Below, piece after piece: positions 16,472 to 25,646 of a DNA stretch of 45,775 bases. This DNA comes from Fibrobacter intestinalis (lineage in GTDB: Bacteria > Fibrobacterota > Fibrobacteria > Fibrobacterales > Fibrobacteraceae). Numbering within the stretch: position 1 is the stretch's first letter; each line of letters starts with the position of its first letter. The translations under genes were made by a program, and so were the position numbers. Under the pieces are notes generated by a model. The model made no database searches. It worked only from the letters and a program-made list of their open reading frames with translations, and was not told where the DNA came from. The DNA lies in the NCBI RefSeq assembly GCF_900167415.1, contig NZ_FUWU01000024.1, positions 1-45,775 on the forward strand, given 5' to 3'.

Positions 16472-19400
16472 TTAATTTTCCTCCTCGCCATTTTTTGCAT
16501 TTTTCAATTTGCGATACATCAATTCTTTGACCTGTTCAAAGGCTTTTTTCAATGCGGCAAAATTTTCCCATGTTTGGGCATAAATTCCAAAGGATGTGTC
16601 CTTTTGGCATCCTCGGAAAAATACGTAATAAACACCTCCGAAGTGTCTTTCAAAAATTTCCTCTTCGCTTTCGTTATAAAAAGATTTGAGCCACTGGATG
16701 AGGCAATAGGAATATAAAACCCGCTGAACAGCATAATCGCTATCCACTTTTTCTTGAGTGCCGCTGATTTCTTCATTTCCTACGCCGTAGTTTTCCAACA
16801 CATCCGATTTCCAGTCCAGAATAGAATAATACTCGCCTCGTTTGAAAAGCAAATCCATAAATCCTTTGCAATAATTTTGCAAATTCTTTTCCAGACCGTC
16901 TGCATTCATTTGAAATTCCATTTCCGCTTTGCGATTCGTCGCTGGAATTTCCCGGAGAGAAAAGTTCTTTTCAAGATAACGATTCCCTTGAATTTCTGGT
17001 AATTGGGCATTCAGCGTATTCCATACAAAATAAGCAGACTGTTTTTCCCAATCGGCGTGTTTATGAATGGCAAAACCTTCCGATTTAAATTCTTCTTGAA
17101 TCAATTTGTTGAAGGCAGTATCGTTGGCCGCTGCTTCGGCAGATTCCAAACTTCCGATTTTTTCAAAATCCGTCAGTTCAAAAATCCGGTGCATAGCATT
17201 TCCCAACTTGGCACCTTTGGGATAATTTCTCACTCCTTTTACCGTATTTTCTTCAACTCGACGGGCGCTGGGCGGCAAGATAGGAATTGGATTCAAGTCC
17301 ACTTCGGATACTTGATTTAAAGTGCCGACACTTGTCTCGGAACCATCCGGATGGGAGTTTTTCCCATTGGAGCTGACTTCATCGCTATCATTTTTTTCAT
17401 TGTGCGAAAGAGAGGAATAGGAATGTTGATAAATGGATTTTGCCGGAAGCGCTTTGTTCAGTTTTTCAATGGGCGCAAAATCTTTCTCAGAGGATGTCTC
17501 AGTTTTTCCCTTTACAATTTCTTTTAAAATTTCAGAAGTCTTTTTTTTCAATTCTTGAAAATTTTCCAGAGTTGTAGCTTCTAAATCCTGGGAGTCCACA
17601 AATTTTTCATCGATATTCTGCAAATTATTTAAAAATTCCAGCCCTTTTCCCCATTTTTTATAATAGGGCAAAACCAAAAGCGATTCCGCTCGAGTGTAGG
17701 CCACATAAAAAAGCCTGCGCCATTCTTCCGTTTCTTCGGACTGGCGTTTCTGTTTTGCGAGAGTATCAAATCCTAAAAACTTTTTGCTTTCAGAACGATA
17801 GGAATAAGGACCTTTGGCATTATTATTTTTCCCTGTGAATCCCGCCACCGAAATCACCACAGGGAATTGCAATCCCTTGGAGGCGTGAATGGTCATCACC
17901 TGCACGGCGTCAAAATCGCTGCCTTTGGACACCAGATTGCCATCTTCATCGTCTGCATTTTCTTTGGAAAGGGATAGTCCTTCCAAGTGCTTGACAAGTT
18001 CATCCAAGCCAGAAGCATTTTTGTACAGGTAGTCAAAAATGTAAGAACCGATTTGCTGGATTTTAGCAAAAGCCTGCAACTTGGAGGATTCGCAAAGATA
18101 CTTGTCGATTTGAGTGTCTTTGTAAATCTGCTCTTGCAACTGGGCGTAGCGTCTCTTTTTTAAAAGAGCTTTCCATTTCAAAAATTTTCCTATTTCCGGA
18201 TTGTTGGGCTTGGCAAAATCCTGAGAATCCACCTCTTTAAGTTTATAACGGAAAAAATCCGTCACCAGAGCTGTTTTTAAAAGTTGCTGGTTCTTGCCCG
18301 AAAAATCCGGAGCCGCCAACGCTTTTAAAAGCGTTATCCATTCAAAAGCTTCGCGGCCTTTGAACAAATTGGAATCCTTATAACGCACAAAAGGAATGCC
18401 CGCTCGCCCCATAGCGGACTCTATCCATTCCAATTCCGTTCGTGTCCGCGCTAATACAGCGATATGGGAAAAACGGAGATTTTCATGTTTATTTTCTTCT
18501 TTATTAAAATACTGAAACGCTGTTTTAGAATCTTTCATTGCCATCAGCTGAAGGATTTTTTGAACAGCAAAGTGGGCAAAGTTTTCTTTGGTTGCGTTTG
18601 TCGCCCAGCAAATCGGTTTGTAAGCTTCTTCGTTTATTTTTGGAGGAGATACCCGTTCCGAATACTTTGATGATTTAAAATCAATGTCCGTAAAATAATT
18701 TCCCGAAAAAAGCGCATTGCAAGCTTCAACCATTTCATTTGTAGAACGGTAATTTGTCGCCAGACGATAGGGATTTTCTTGACAAATCGCATTTCGTGCA
18801 GACTTGTAAACCTCCAAATCCGCTCCCTGAAAAGAATAGATGGATTGCTTCGGGTCGCCTACAACGATGATGTAATTTTCGCTGCTATCCAGAAAAACCG
18901 TTTTGAAAATATCCCACTGATTTTGGTTTGTATCCTGAAATTCATCCACAATCGCATAGGTGTAATTCTCCCGCAATTTTTGACAAAGCGGGGTGGGCGT
19001 TTCTGTGTTTTCTGTGACCACCGCATTGCGAACTTGTTCAATCATATCGTTAAAAGATTGCTGCTTGTTTTCTAACTTTTGCCGCTGGAATTTATCATAA
19101 GCATCGCGGATGTGGGTAGCGACAAAATGGTTCATCGGATTGGATTCAAATAGGTTTTCTTTCTGTCGATGTTCATAGAAATATGCCAAAGCTTCATTTA
19201 GTTCAGGAGTATCTGTAGGAACTTTTAACTCCGTTCCAAGGCTTGTGAAATTCGATGAATTTTTCTCTTGAATTTTTTCAACAAGAGCCTTCACTTGAAT
19301 CGGTTGCGATTTTCCTTTTGCTCGATAACTTTTACCCTCATTCTTCTGAAGAATTTCCCAGTTTCTTTTCAATTCTGGATTTTTTTCAAGGCAATCATCA

Positions 19401-19960
19401 AAATTTTTCGGTGGAATTATGATTTCCATTTTCCCATCATAATTTTTAAGAGCGTTTGCCAAGGTTTCTTGAATGTTTTTTAAATTGACTTTTGCCGAAT
19501 CATCCTTTTGCAATTCCGCCAGTTCTTCCGCCCAATCATCTCGCATTAATTTGTCAATAAAAAGACTGACAGCGTCATCGCTTACCATATTCAACGCAAA
19601 GGGAACGTTGGATTCATAAGCGAAATCTCGGAGGGTCTTTTGGCAAAAGGAATGAATCGTTCCAATGGATGCCGTATCGACTTCGGAAAGTGCTTTGGCA
19701 AATTTTTCCTTTGAATTGTTATTTTGTAAGCCCTCTTGCATTTCTGCGCGGATGCGATCACGAAGTTCACCGGCGGCTTTTTCCGTATAAGTCACCAGCA
19801 GAATTTTAGAAAGAGGAACGCCAGATTCCACCAGTTTGGCGACGATCTTCCGGATGGTATATGTCTTGCCTGTGCCCGCAGATGCTTCAATGCAAAGATT
19901 TTTCTGCGGTTCAAAATTTTCTATAGCAAATAAATTTTCGTTTTTCTTTTCGTCAGTCAT
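16472..19960 (-). CDS. recB: Exodeoxyribonuclease V beta subunit (RecB)
   Basis: RecB is the 3'-5' helicase and nuclease of RecBCD. The 1162-residue protein has Walker A EASAGTGKTYT near residue 26-34, AIVDEFQDTNQNQW (motif II), VVGDPKQSIYSFQGAD (motif III), TIHASKGLQFPVV (motif V) and FYVAYTRAE (motif VI). The C-terminal nuclease domain is complete, with GNAMHRIFE, KGFMDLLF and ILDWKSD as the PD-(D/E)XK residues. So both activities should be intact. It follows recC after three bases and precedes recD with essentially no gap. Base composition is AT-richer than the nadB-thrC part of the window. Confidence 0.93.
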   Translation of the reverse strand: MTDEKKNENLFAIENFEPQKNLCIEASAGTGKTYTIRKIVAKLVESGVPLSKILLVTYTEKAAGELRDRIRAEMQEGLQNNNSKEKFAKALSEVDTASIGTIHSFCQKTLRDFAYESNVPFALNMVSDDAVSLFIDKLMRDDWAEELAELQKDDSAKVNLKNIQETLANALKNYDGKMEIIIPPKNFDDCLEKNPELKRNWEILQKNEGKSYRAKGKSQPIQVKALVEKIQEKNSSNFTSLGTELKVPTDTPELNEALAYFYEHRQKENLFESNPMNHFVATHIRDAYDKFQRQKLENKQQSFNDMIEQVRNAVVTENTETPTPLCQKLRENYTYAIVDEFQDTNQNQWDIFKTVFLDSSENYIIVVGDPKQSIYSFQGADLEVYKSARNAICQENPYRLATNYRSTNEMVEACNALFSGNYFTDIDFKSSKYSERVSPPKINEEAYKPICWATNATKENFAHFAVQKILQLMAMKDSKTAFQYFNKEENKHENLRFSHIAVLARTRTELEWIESAMGRAGIPFVRYKDSNLFKGREAFEWITLLKALAAPDFSGKNQQLLKTALVTDFFRYKLKEVDSQDFAKPNNPEIGKFLKWKALLKKRRYAQLQEQIYKDTQIDKYLCESSKLQAFAKIQQIGSYIFDYLYKNASGLDELVKHLEGLSLSKENADDEDGNLVSKGSDFDAVQVMTIHASKGLQFPVVISVAGFTGKNNNAKGPYSYRSESKKFLGFDTLAKQKRQSEETEEWRRLFYVAYTRAESLLVLPYYKKWGKGLEFLNNLQNIDEKFVDSQDLEATTLENFQELKKKTSEILKEIVKGKTETSSEKDFAPIEKLNKALPAKSIYQHSYSSLSHNEKNDSDEVSSNGKNSHPDGSETSVGTLNQVSEVDLNPIPILPPSARRVEENTVKGVRNYPKGAKLGNAMHRIFELTDFEKIGSLESAEAAANDTAFNKLIQEEFKSEGFAIHKHADWEKQSAYFVWNTLNAQLPEIQGNRYLEKNFSLREIPATNRKAEMEFQMNADGLEKNLQNYCKGFMDLLFKRGEYYSILDWKSDVLENYGVGNEEISGTQEKVDSDYAVQRVLYSYCLIQWLKSFYNESEEEIFERHFGGVYYVFFRGCQKDTSFGIYAQTWENFAALKKAFEQVKELMYRKLKNAKNGEEEN

Positions 19961-19963
19961 TGC

Positions 19964-22900
19964 TTATTTCCCTTTTTTATTTTCCGCTTTTTCAAAATCA
20001 AAATCGGGGAGAAGTTTTTTCATTTTCTCTTTTGCTTCCATCCAGACGGTGGAAAAATTGGTCCTTTCCTCTTCTGAATAAATTCCCGAATCGTAAAGGT
20101 CGAATAAATCCTTTCCGGCAAAATATTTCCATTCATCGGCATTGGATAATTCTTCTTTGAATTTCGCAATGGATTCAACGGATTTTTGACGTAAAGAAAA
20201 AGGGAAAATTCCACGATAGGATTGAACATTCATTTCGTTGTAAATGTTTTGAAGAATTTCCGTTGCCTTGGCGGAACGACTCGCTTCGTTTTCGAGAACA
20301 ATCTTTTCTTTAAATTCAATTTCATTTTTATCCTTCACAGAATAAACACGGATTTTCACCTGTTTTCCTTCCCGAACTAGAGCTAGTGCCGCTGCGTAAT
20401 TTTCCAAATAATCCTTATCTTTAAAGCTCCTGTTTTTTACGCTGATAAGCTCCACTTCATTCCCCTTGCATGCCACAATGGCTACATTTCCTACAAGGGT
20501 CCAAGGTTTCTCTTCGCCATTATTTTGTTGAAGAATATGACATTCCACTTTGCACGGCAAGAATTTCCACCCCTCATCCTGATAATCGTCTTTGATTTTA
20601 GAAGCAAATTCTTCTGCTTTTTTTTTCAATTTTTCCCAAATCAAATCGCCAAAGGGTACCGCTGGAATTTTTCCTGCAAGGATGAGTTTTTCCTTATCCA
20701 GCATTTCCTTTTCCGTCAAGGCAATTCCCAATTTCTGGGACACCAGCGCCTTTAGCCAAGAGCTGTTCTCCAAGGCGTTCAATTCAATGGGCTCCATTGG
20801 GATTTTTTCGGGATTTTCTTCTGTATTTTCCAATCCTAAAAGCTTGTTCACCTGAAATGCAAAGGGAAATTCTAAAAATTGCCGAATGGAATAAGCTGTA
20901 ACCATTTCTGGAAGGTTCTTTCTTTCCAGATGATTTTCAGAGTTTTCTTGAGAATGGATATTTTCGACTTTACTTTGCAGCCTGTTTTCCTGGTTAAATT
21001 TTTCTCGGGTCATTTTGTTGCGGTGTTCCCGGGCTGTAAACAATTCTGAACTCGGGCGTGTTTCATCAATGTCTATTTTGATCTCTGGCAGCAATTTTTC
21101 TGCTTTAGACAACTCTTCCGAAAGGTTTGGCAGTCTATTCAAAGCCTTTTGCAACGCCTCTTTCAAATCGTTCACCACCGAAGAAGGATAAAGTTCCTCG
21201 TCCTTTGGCAAATACATATTCTGGTAGCTGATGTGGAAACTCTCGCCGGTACTCATCAGCTGGCAAAGAAACGCGTAGCGATTTTTTTCAACGGGAGTAT
21301 CGTCCCCCTTCCAAGGCAAGTTCTTTCGCAAATCCAAAGAATCAAAAGATTGCGCGCCTGGAAAATCTTTTGCATTGGCTCCCATAAAAAAGAGGTGCTT
21401 TACGGGAATTGTTCGGTTCGGCGCGAATTTCATAAAGGTGACCCCGTTGATAAAGGGACTTCCGTAGCTGTATTCCGAAGACTGCGCCGCATTTTGTAAA
21501 ACCTGCGAAATCAAATTCCACGAAATACTTTCCCGATTCAACGCAAACAGATACTTCAAATCTTCAAAAGCCTTGAGAACGCTCTGTAAGACTATCGTTT
21601 CTCCGGTCAGATGCTTCGGCGGATTAGGCATTGAAAGCCAGGAATTTAAGAACTCCCGAAAAGAATGGAGAATTTCAAAATCTTCTCCTTGCAATTCCGG
21701 CATTTGAATCCAATTTTCCAAGGATTCCACCGCATCTGCAAAACGGTTGAGTGTGCCGTCATCGGCACTTTGCATATCTGCATAGGGCATATATTCGCCG
21801 ACACAGTTGTCCGTCAATCGGGAAAGCAGCAGACGTTTGACGCCATCTAGCCAATCTTCTTTTGCATTGGATTTTTCCGTATGGTCCCGATAAACGTTCA
21901 TTCCAGAAATCCATTTTTCCCAATAGGAAATCTCATTGGGGTCAATTCCTCGGGCTTCTTGCACAACGGGATTTCGCATCAGGGCGAAAAATTCTAAACG
22001 GCTAAGAGCTTTTTTCTTTTTGACGGCAAATAAGTTTGCCAGTGCGTTTCCCACAAAGGAAGTTTGCGCATCCGAATCCACAATGACAAAGGGGAGATGA
22101 ACGCCTTCTTCGCTTCCTTTTTCGCATTGATCAAAAACCTGTTGAATTGCGGAACGATAATCCGACAGCTGGGGACACACCACCAAAATGTCGCGAATGC
22201 TGGCCCCTTCAAGCAGCAACTGGCAAATTCGAGAATGAATAGCCTCCACTTCACGAATCGGGTTGGGGGCGGCGGTTAAAGTCAGCGAAGAATCGCATTT
22301 GGGTTCAAACTCTTCGGAAAATTGATTATCCCGATGGGCGACCATCCGCTGGATTTCGGAAAGCAGCGTTTTTTCTTTTCTATTCAGAGCTTCTTTTTCT
22401 TCGCCGTAAAGTTCCAAAGTTTCTTTATAAGGCGCCTGCGTTTTTACCTCTTCGCCAAAACCGCCTTGATAATCGTCTGCAAGGCACCAAAGCCCGATGT
22501 TGTCCCGACCGGCGCGCCCCCAGGCCCTCAGCAGCTCGTTTTCCGTCGTGCCCAAATTCTCCAAATCATCACTGGCGTTTCCATTGGCATTGTAAAAAGT
22601 CTTGATATCAATTTTCTTTCCCGGCAAATCCTCCCAAAATTCCATGCAAGGATTCTGGATGTAAGCAAAAACTTCATGATTTTTGGCGAAGTCCTGCAAA
22701 ACCACCCGATAAAATTGCCCCATGCCCGAAAGCCCCAAAATAAAAACGGGCTTGTCTTGGGGAAAAAGAAACTCCGTCTTGCCATTTTTTTGGCAAGCCT
22801 TATACATGAAAGGCAACGTTAAATAGGTGTTTTGGGAATCCACCTTTTTAAAAGCTTCCGTCAGCAAGGATTCCGAATTGCCGTTTTGCCTGTGAAAAAT

Positions 22901-23566
22901 TTTCGAGTAAAGTTGGCGTTCCCAACTTTCGTTTTCCATCTCCTTTTTGTTTTTATCCAAAAAGAAAGACTGCAAATTTCCTTCTTTCCAACAGTCCAAA
23001 ATACCGTTGGCACCGCTCAAAAAATTGCTGGGGCGACTGGTTTCATATTCCAAAAAAAGAGTCGCCATCTTGCTGGAAAAATCAAACAGGCGCAAATCGT
23101 CCAATTTCCATTGAATGGTGCTTTCGGATTCCGTGTGCTTAATAAATAGATATTCGGCAACTTTTTCATCCAGTTCTTCGACCACTTTCTTTTTATTTCC
23201 ATAAAATTTTTCGGCATTGCCCTGAAGATTTCCGCTGAACGCTAAATTTTGAATGTATGCCACAATCACATTGCAGAGCATATCCGCAGACAATTTTTTT
23301 CGAATCGTTGTTTCCCCGTCCGAATTTTCAATCGGCTCATCACCCCCCAGAATTTCAAACAAAAAGCGATCCAGCGACTTTCGATTCAAATTTGCCAAAA
23401 CGCCTTTCTTTTCGGTCCATTTCAAGCGGAACCATTGCTCCAGCTTATAATCCGAAAAAATCAGAACCGGCGCATCGAAGGGATTCTTCCATTTCTTGGA
23501 AATTTCGTCAATCATTTCATCGGCTATGGTATCCAAGTTAAGAGCGAATTTCAGGTGTAAAGCCAT
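19964..23566 (-). CDS. recC: Exodeoxyribonuclease V gamma subunit (RecC)
   Basis: RecC recognises Chi and holds the RecBCD complex together; it is a helicase-like fold without a working ATP site. The 1200-residue protein aligns by pattern with RecC: an N-terminal helicase-like part, PVFILGLSGMGQFY, APNPIREVEAIHSRI, the hallmark RTIPVKHLFFMGANAKDFPG region and a C-terminal inactive nuclease-like domain (GVLANLNRKSLDRFL lies near the start). No Walker A motif is present, as expected. AGGAAG precedes the ATG. It is the first gene of the recCBD-pepT operon, with a plausible promoter just upstream. Confidence 0.9.
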   Translation of the reverse strand: MALHLKFALNLDTIADEMIDEISKKWKNPFDAPVLIFSDYKLEQWFRLKWTEKKGVLANLNRKSLDRFLFEILGGDEPIENSDGETTIRKKLSADMLCNVIVAYIQNLAFSGNLQGNAEKFYGNKKKVVEELDEKVAEYLFIKHTESESTIQWKLDDLRLFDFSSKMATLFLEYETSRPSNFLSGANGILDCWKEGNLQSFFLDKNKKEMENESWERQLYSKIFHRQNGNSESLLTEAFKKVDSQNTYLTLPFMYKACQKNGKTEFLFPQDKPVFILGLSGMGQFYRVVLQDFAKNHEVFAYIQNPCMEFWEDLPGKKIDIKTFYNANGNASDDLENLGTTENELLRAWGRAGRDNIGLWCLADDYQGGFGEEVKTQAPYKETLELYGEEKEALNRKEKTLLSEIQRMVAHRDNQFSEEFEPKCDSSLTLTAAPNPIREVEAIHSRICQLLLEGASIRDILVVCPQLSDYRSAIQQVFDQCEKGSEEGVHLPFVIVDSDAQTSFVGNALANLFAVKKKKALSRLEFFALMRNPVVQEARGIDPNEISYWEKWISGMNVYRDHTEKSNAKEDWLDGVKRLLLSRLTDNCVGEYMPYADMQSADDGTLNRFADAVESLENWIQMPELQGEDFEILHSFREFLNSWLSMPNPPKHLTGETIVLQSVLKAFEDLKYLFALNRESISWNLISQVLQNAAQSSEYSYGSPFINGVTFMKFAPNRTIPVKHLFFMGANAKDFPGAQSFDSLDLRKNLPWKGDDTPVEKNRYAFLCQLMSTGESFHISYQNMYLPKDEELYPSSVVNDLKEALQKALNRLPNLSEELSKAEKLLPEIKIDIDETRPSSELFTAREHRNKMTREKFNQENRLQSKVENIHSQENSENHLERKNLPEMVTAYSIRQFLEFPFAFQVNKLLGLENTEENPEKIPMEPIELNALENSSWLKALVSQKLGIALTEKEMLDKEKLILAGKIPAVPFGDLIWEKLKKKAEEFASKIKDDYQDEGWKFLPCKVECHILQQNNGEEKPWTLVGNVAIVACKGNEVELISVKNRSFKDKDYLENYAAALALVREGKQVKIRVYSVKDKNEIEFKEKIVLENEASRSAKATEILQNIYNEMNVQSYRGIFPFSLRQKSVESIAKFKEELSNADEWKYFAGKDLFDLYDSGIYSEEERTNFSTVWMEAKEKMKKLLPDFDFEKAENKKGK

Positions 23567-23616
23567 AAACTTCCTTCGATTTTATATTCAATCCTTCATT
23601 TTTATAAAACAAAGAT

Positions 23617-23645
23617 AATCTATTTATTCTGTCACCTTTTGACAA
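23617..23645 (-). promoter_or_regulatory. Likely promoter of the recCBD-pepT operon
   Basis: On the minus strand TTGTCA and TAGATT are separated by 17 bases. The predicted start is about 40 bases before the recC ATG. Confidence 0.5.
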
Positions 23646-24170
23646 AATGCAGATTTTTTTAACCCGTGAATTCAAATCATTAATGAAACACCCTGATGGT
23701 TTGGTTTGCATCTAAAAACTTGAATCTCCAAAAGTTGCGTATGGAACAGACCAATTTCAAAGATACCCAATATCTGCGTATCTGAAGGCCGCAAGCTGTA
23801 TGACCATAGCGTATGGAGTGAAGTTGACGAGCTGCTTTGCTAGAACCTTAGCCCGAAATAGTCGTCTGGACGTTTAAAACTCCAAAGGAAGCCTGCGTCA
23901 TCTCCAGAAGTCGTTTATCAGCACGTGTGGAGAGACAAAAGATTGCCCCTTCCCGAGTGTGTTTTATGCTCCTGCGACACCTTTTAACAAGTAGAATGAT
24001 GTATATTTTGAACGACATAGGTTGCTACCGACTTGAAAAAGCCTGTAACAATCGCTTGGTTTTAGAGTTAATGCTCTTATTCTCGCGTCCTTAAAACACG
24101 ACCAAAGTTTTTGTGCAGAAGAATAGAGCTTACAACGCACACCCAGAATTGGGCGTGGGTCGTGTGCTTG
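23646..24170. other. About 525 bases without a recognisable gene
   Basis: Between the recC promoter and the 3' end of the HNH gene I see no ORF of 60 codons or more and no known RNA signature (no RNase P, tmRNA, SRP or 6S hallmark found). There are short imperfect hairpins (CCAT-AGCGT-ATGG at about 23803-23815; GCACAC with GTGTGC around CCCA/TGGG at 24137-24167) and the word GCGTATGGA occurs twice. One plus-strand frame at 23722-23877 stays open for about 50 codons but has no start and no family I recognise. It could be decayed coding DNA or a structured RNA. Confidence 0.4.
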
Positions 24171-24908
24171 TTACAAAAGACAATATTCTCGATGATATTG
24201 CAAATAAGGCAAGTGACCTTCTTCTAAATGAACGAGTCTTAAGGACGAAGTTAAATTAAAAATTCTTTTATCCTCATTTGATAAAAACTCGGAAAAAATA
24301 ATTTTTCCTGTTTTTGAAAAAGAGATGTAACCTCTATCGAATAATTTATCCATATTCGGAATCAGCAATAAACCATTATATATATCCAATCTCTGAAGAT
24401 TGTTTGCTTTTCTCCAAGGCATTATATGCGAAGCCATTAAGAGAGAGTAATTTTGACATTCTGTGACGGAACATCCTTTCCAATATTCAATGAGTTTTTG
24501 ACGAAATAAGCCTTGTCCAATTCTTGATTTTATTATAGCATCTTTTTCTGTTATATCAAGAGAACGATCATTGTTAATGTGGCTGTTTTCTGACAGAATT
24601 GAATCTTCAATTTTTTTCTTGTAATCCGAATTTATATATTCGGCGAAACGTTTTAAACCAGAAACGATATCGCTAACGCCTTTTAATGTGTTATATCGAT
24701 CCCGCTCAGAAATCGTTTGCTTTAATTCGTTTGCGATGTCCGATATTTTATCAAACGTTAGGGTCCCATCTAATTTATAAAAATGGGATATATATCGTAA
24801 TCTTGTTATATAGTCGTGGTATGTTTGCCGATTTTTGAAAAGATTGTTGTCTACCATATAGTTAAAAAAATCGGTCTGTTCGTTAATGAAATCTTTTTCA
24901 AACGACAT
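24171..24908 (-). CDS. HNH endonuclease, HNH_2 (PF13391-like) type
   Basis: The ATG at 24908 has AGGA about ten bases upstream and is preferred to the extended frame, whose first 35 codons overlap the methyltransferase remnant on the other strand. The 245-residue protein has a helical N-terminal region and, from about residue 130, the HNH_2 pattern: QGLFRQKLIEYWKGCSVTEC, then LLMASHIMPW (His), LDIYNGLLLIPNMDKLFDRG (Asn and following residues), ISFSKTGKI, and a C-terminal PYLQYHREY. Proteins with this domain are usually restriction nucleases, often beside cytosine methyltransferases. All core residues are present. It runs head-to-head into the truncated methyltransferase and is AT-rich. Confidence 0.8.
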   Translation of the reverse strand: MSFEKDFINEQTDFFNYMVDNNLFKNRQTYHDYITRLRYISHFYKLDGTLTFDKISDIANELKQTISERDRYNTLKGVSDIVSGLKRFAEYINSDYKKKIEDSILSENSHINNDRSLDITEKDAIIKSRIGQGLFRQKLIEYWKGCSVTECQNYSLLMASHIMPWRKANNLQRLDIYNGLLLIPNMDKLFDRGYISFSKTGKIIFSEFLSNEDKRIFNLTSSLRLVHLEEGHLPYLQYHREYCLL

Positions 24909-24957
24909 ACAATAAATTTCCTTTATTTGTTTTGAAATATACATTTTTTCAAATCTC

Positions 24958-25645
24958 GTTTCATTAGGCGATGCCAAGAAGATTATTGAAACCGACTTTC
25001 GCAACATCGACAAAGGGTATTGCGTTGTTGATGCCCAAGTTTTGAAGGCATGGGAATATGGCGTTCCTCAAAGTCGCGAGCGTGTTGTTTTCATTGGCAT
25101 TTCTAGAAAGTACGCTAATCCCAAAATTCTTGCCGACATAGAAAAGAATTCTGAAAAATCGCCGTATTATCCGTACCCGATAAAGACGCATGGAGAAGGT
25201 CTTCAAAAAAATAGTGACTTGCAAGCAGGCGTTTGTCCATTTAAAAGAACCTAAAGAATCCTACGACAAATCTCAGCAAATTTTTTCCAAGGCAAAATAT
25301 TATGGAAAAATGCAAGGCAGTTCTGAAGTTGATCTAGATGGCATCGGCCCTACAATTCGTAGCGAACATCATGGAAACATTGAATATCGCCGACTGAGCG
25401 TAGAACATGGTGGCAAGCATGATGAAGAACTGAAAAAAGGTTTGGCAGAACGCCGCTTAAGCGTTCGTGAGTGTGCAAGAATACAGACTTTCCCGGATGA
25501 TTATGAATTCATCTTTAATGACGGAACAAATAAAGTGAGTTCTTCAGAAGCATATAAAATTATTGGGAATGCTGTTCCTCCTCTTTTAGGATACGCCATC
25601 GGCTATCGCCTTCAATCCATTTGGAACGACTTGTTTGGAGAATAG
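24958..25645 (+). pseudogene. Truncated and frameshifted DNA cytosine-C5 methyltransferase (3' part)
   Basis: The C-terminal part of a Dcm-type methyltransferase is readable: [17 protein letters not shown] (motif VIII), a target-recognition stretch with [35 protein letters not shown] (motif IX) and [16 protein letters not shown] (motif X). Motifs I to VI, including the catalytic Pro-Cys and ENV, are absent; homology begins at about [11 protein letters not shown] and an in-frame stop lies at 24913. In addition the frame breaks at a run of seven A (25205-25211): frame 1 ends at 25254, while motifs IX-X continue in the next frame. Six A would restore the frame. The product is inactive as it stands. 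Confidence 0.88.
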
Positions 25646-25646
25646 T

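Noticed and set aside
24056-24100. GTTTTAGAG word resembling a tracrRNA or CRISPR repeat start
   Set aside because: There are no repeated spacers, no cas genes and no matching anti-repeat in the window; a chance match.
24126-24260. Plus-strand open frame opposite the end of the HNH gene
   Set aside because: The HNH C-terminus matches the family (PYLQYHREY), so the opposite frame is a shadow.
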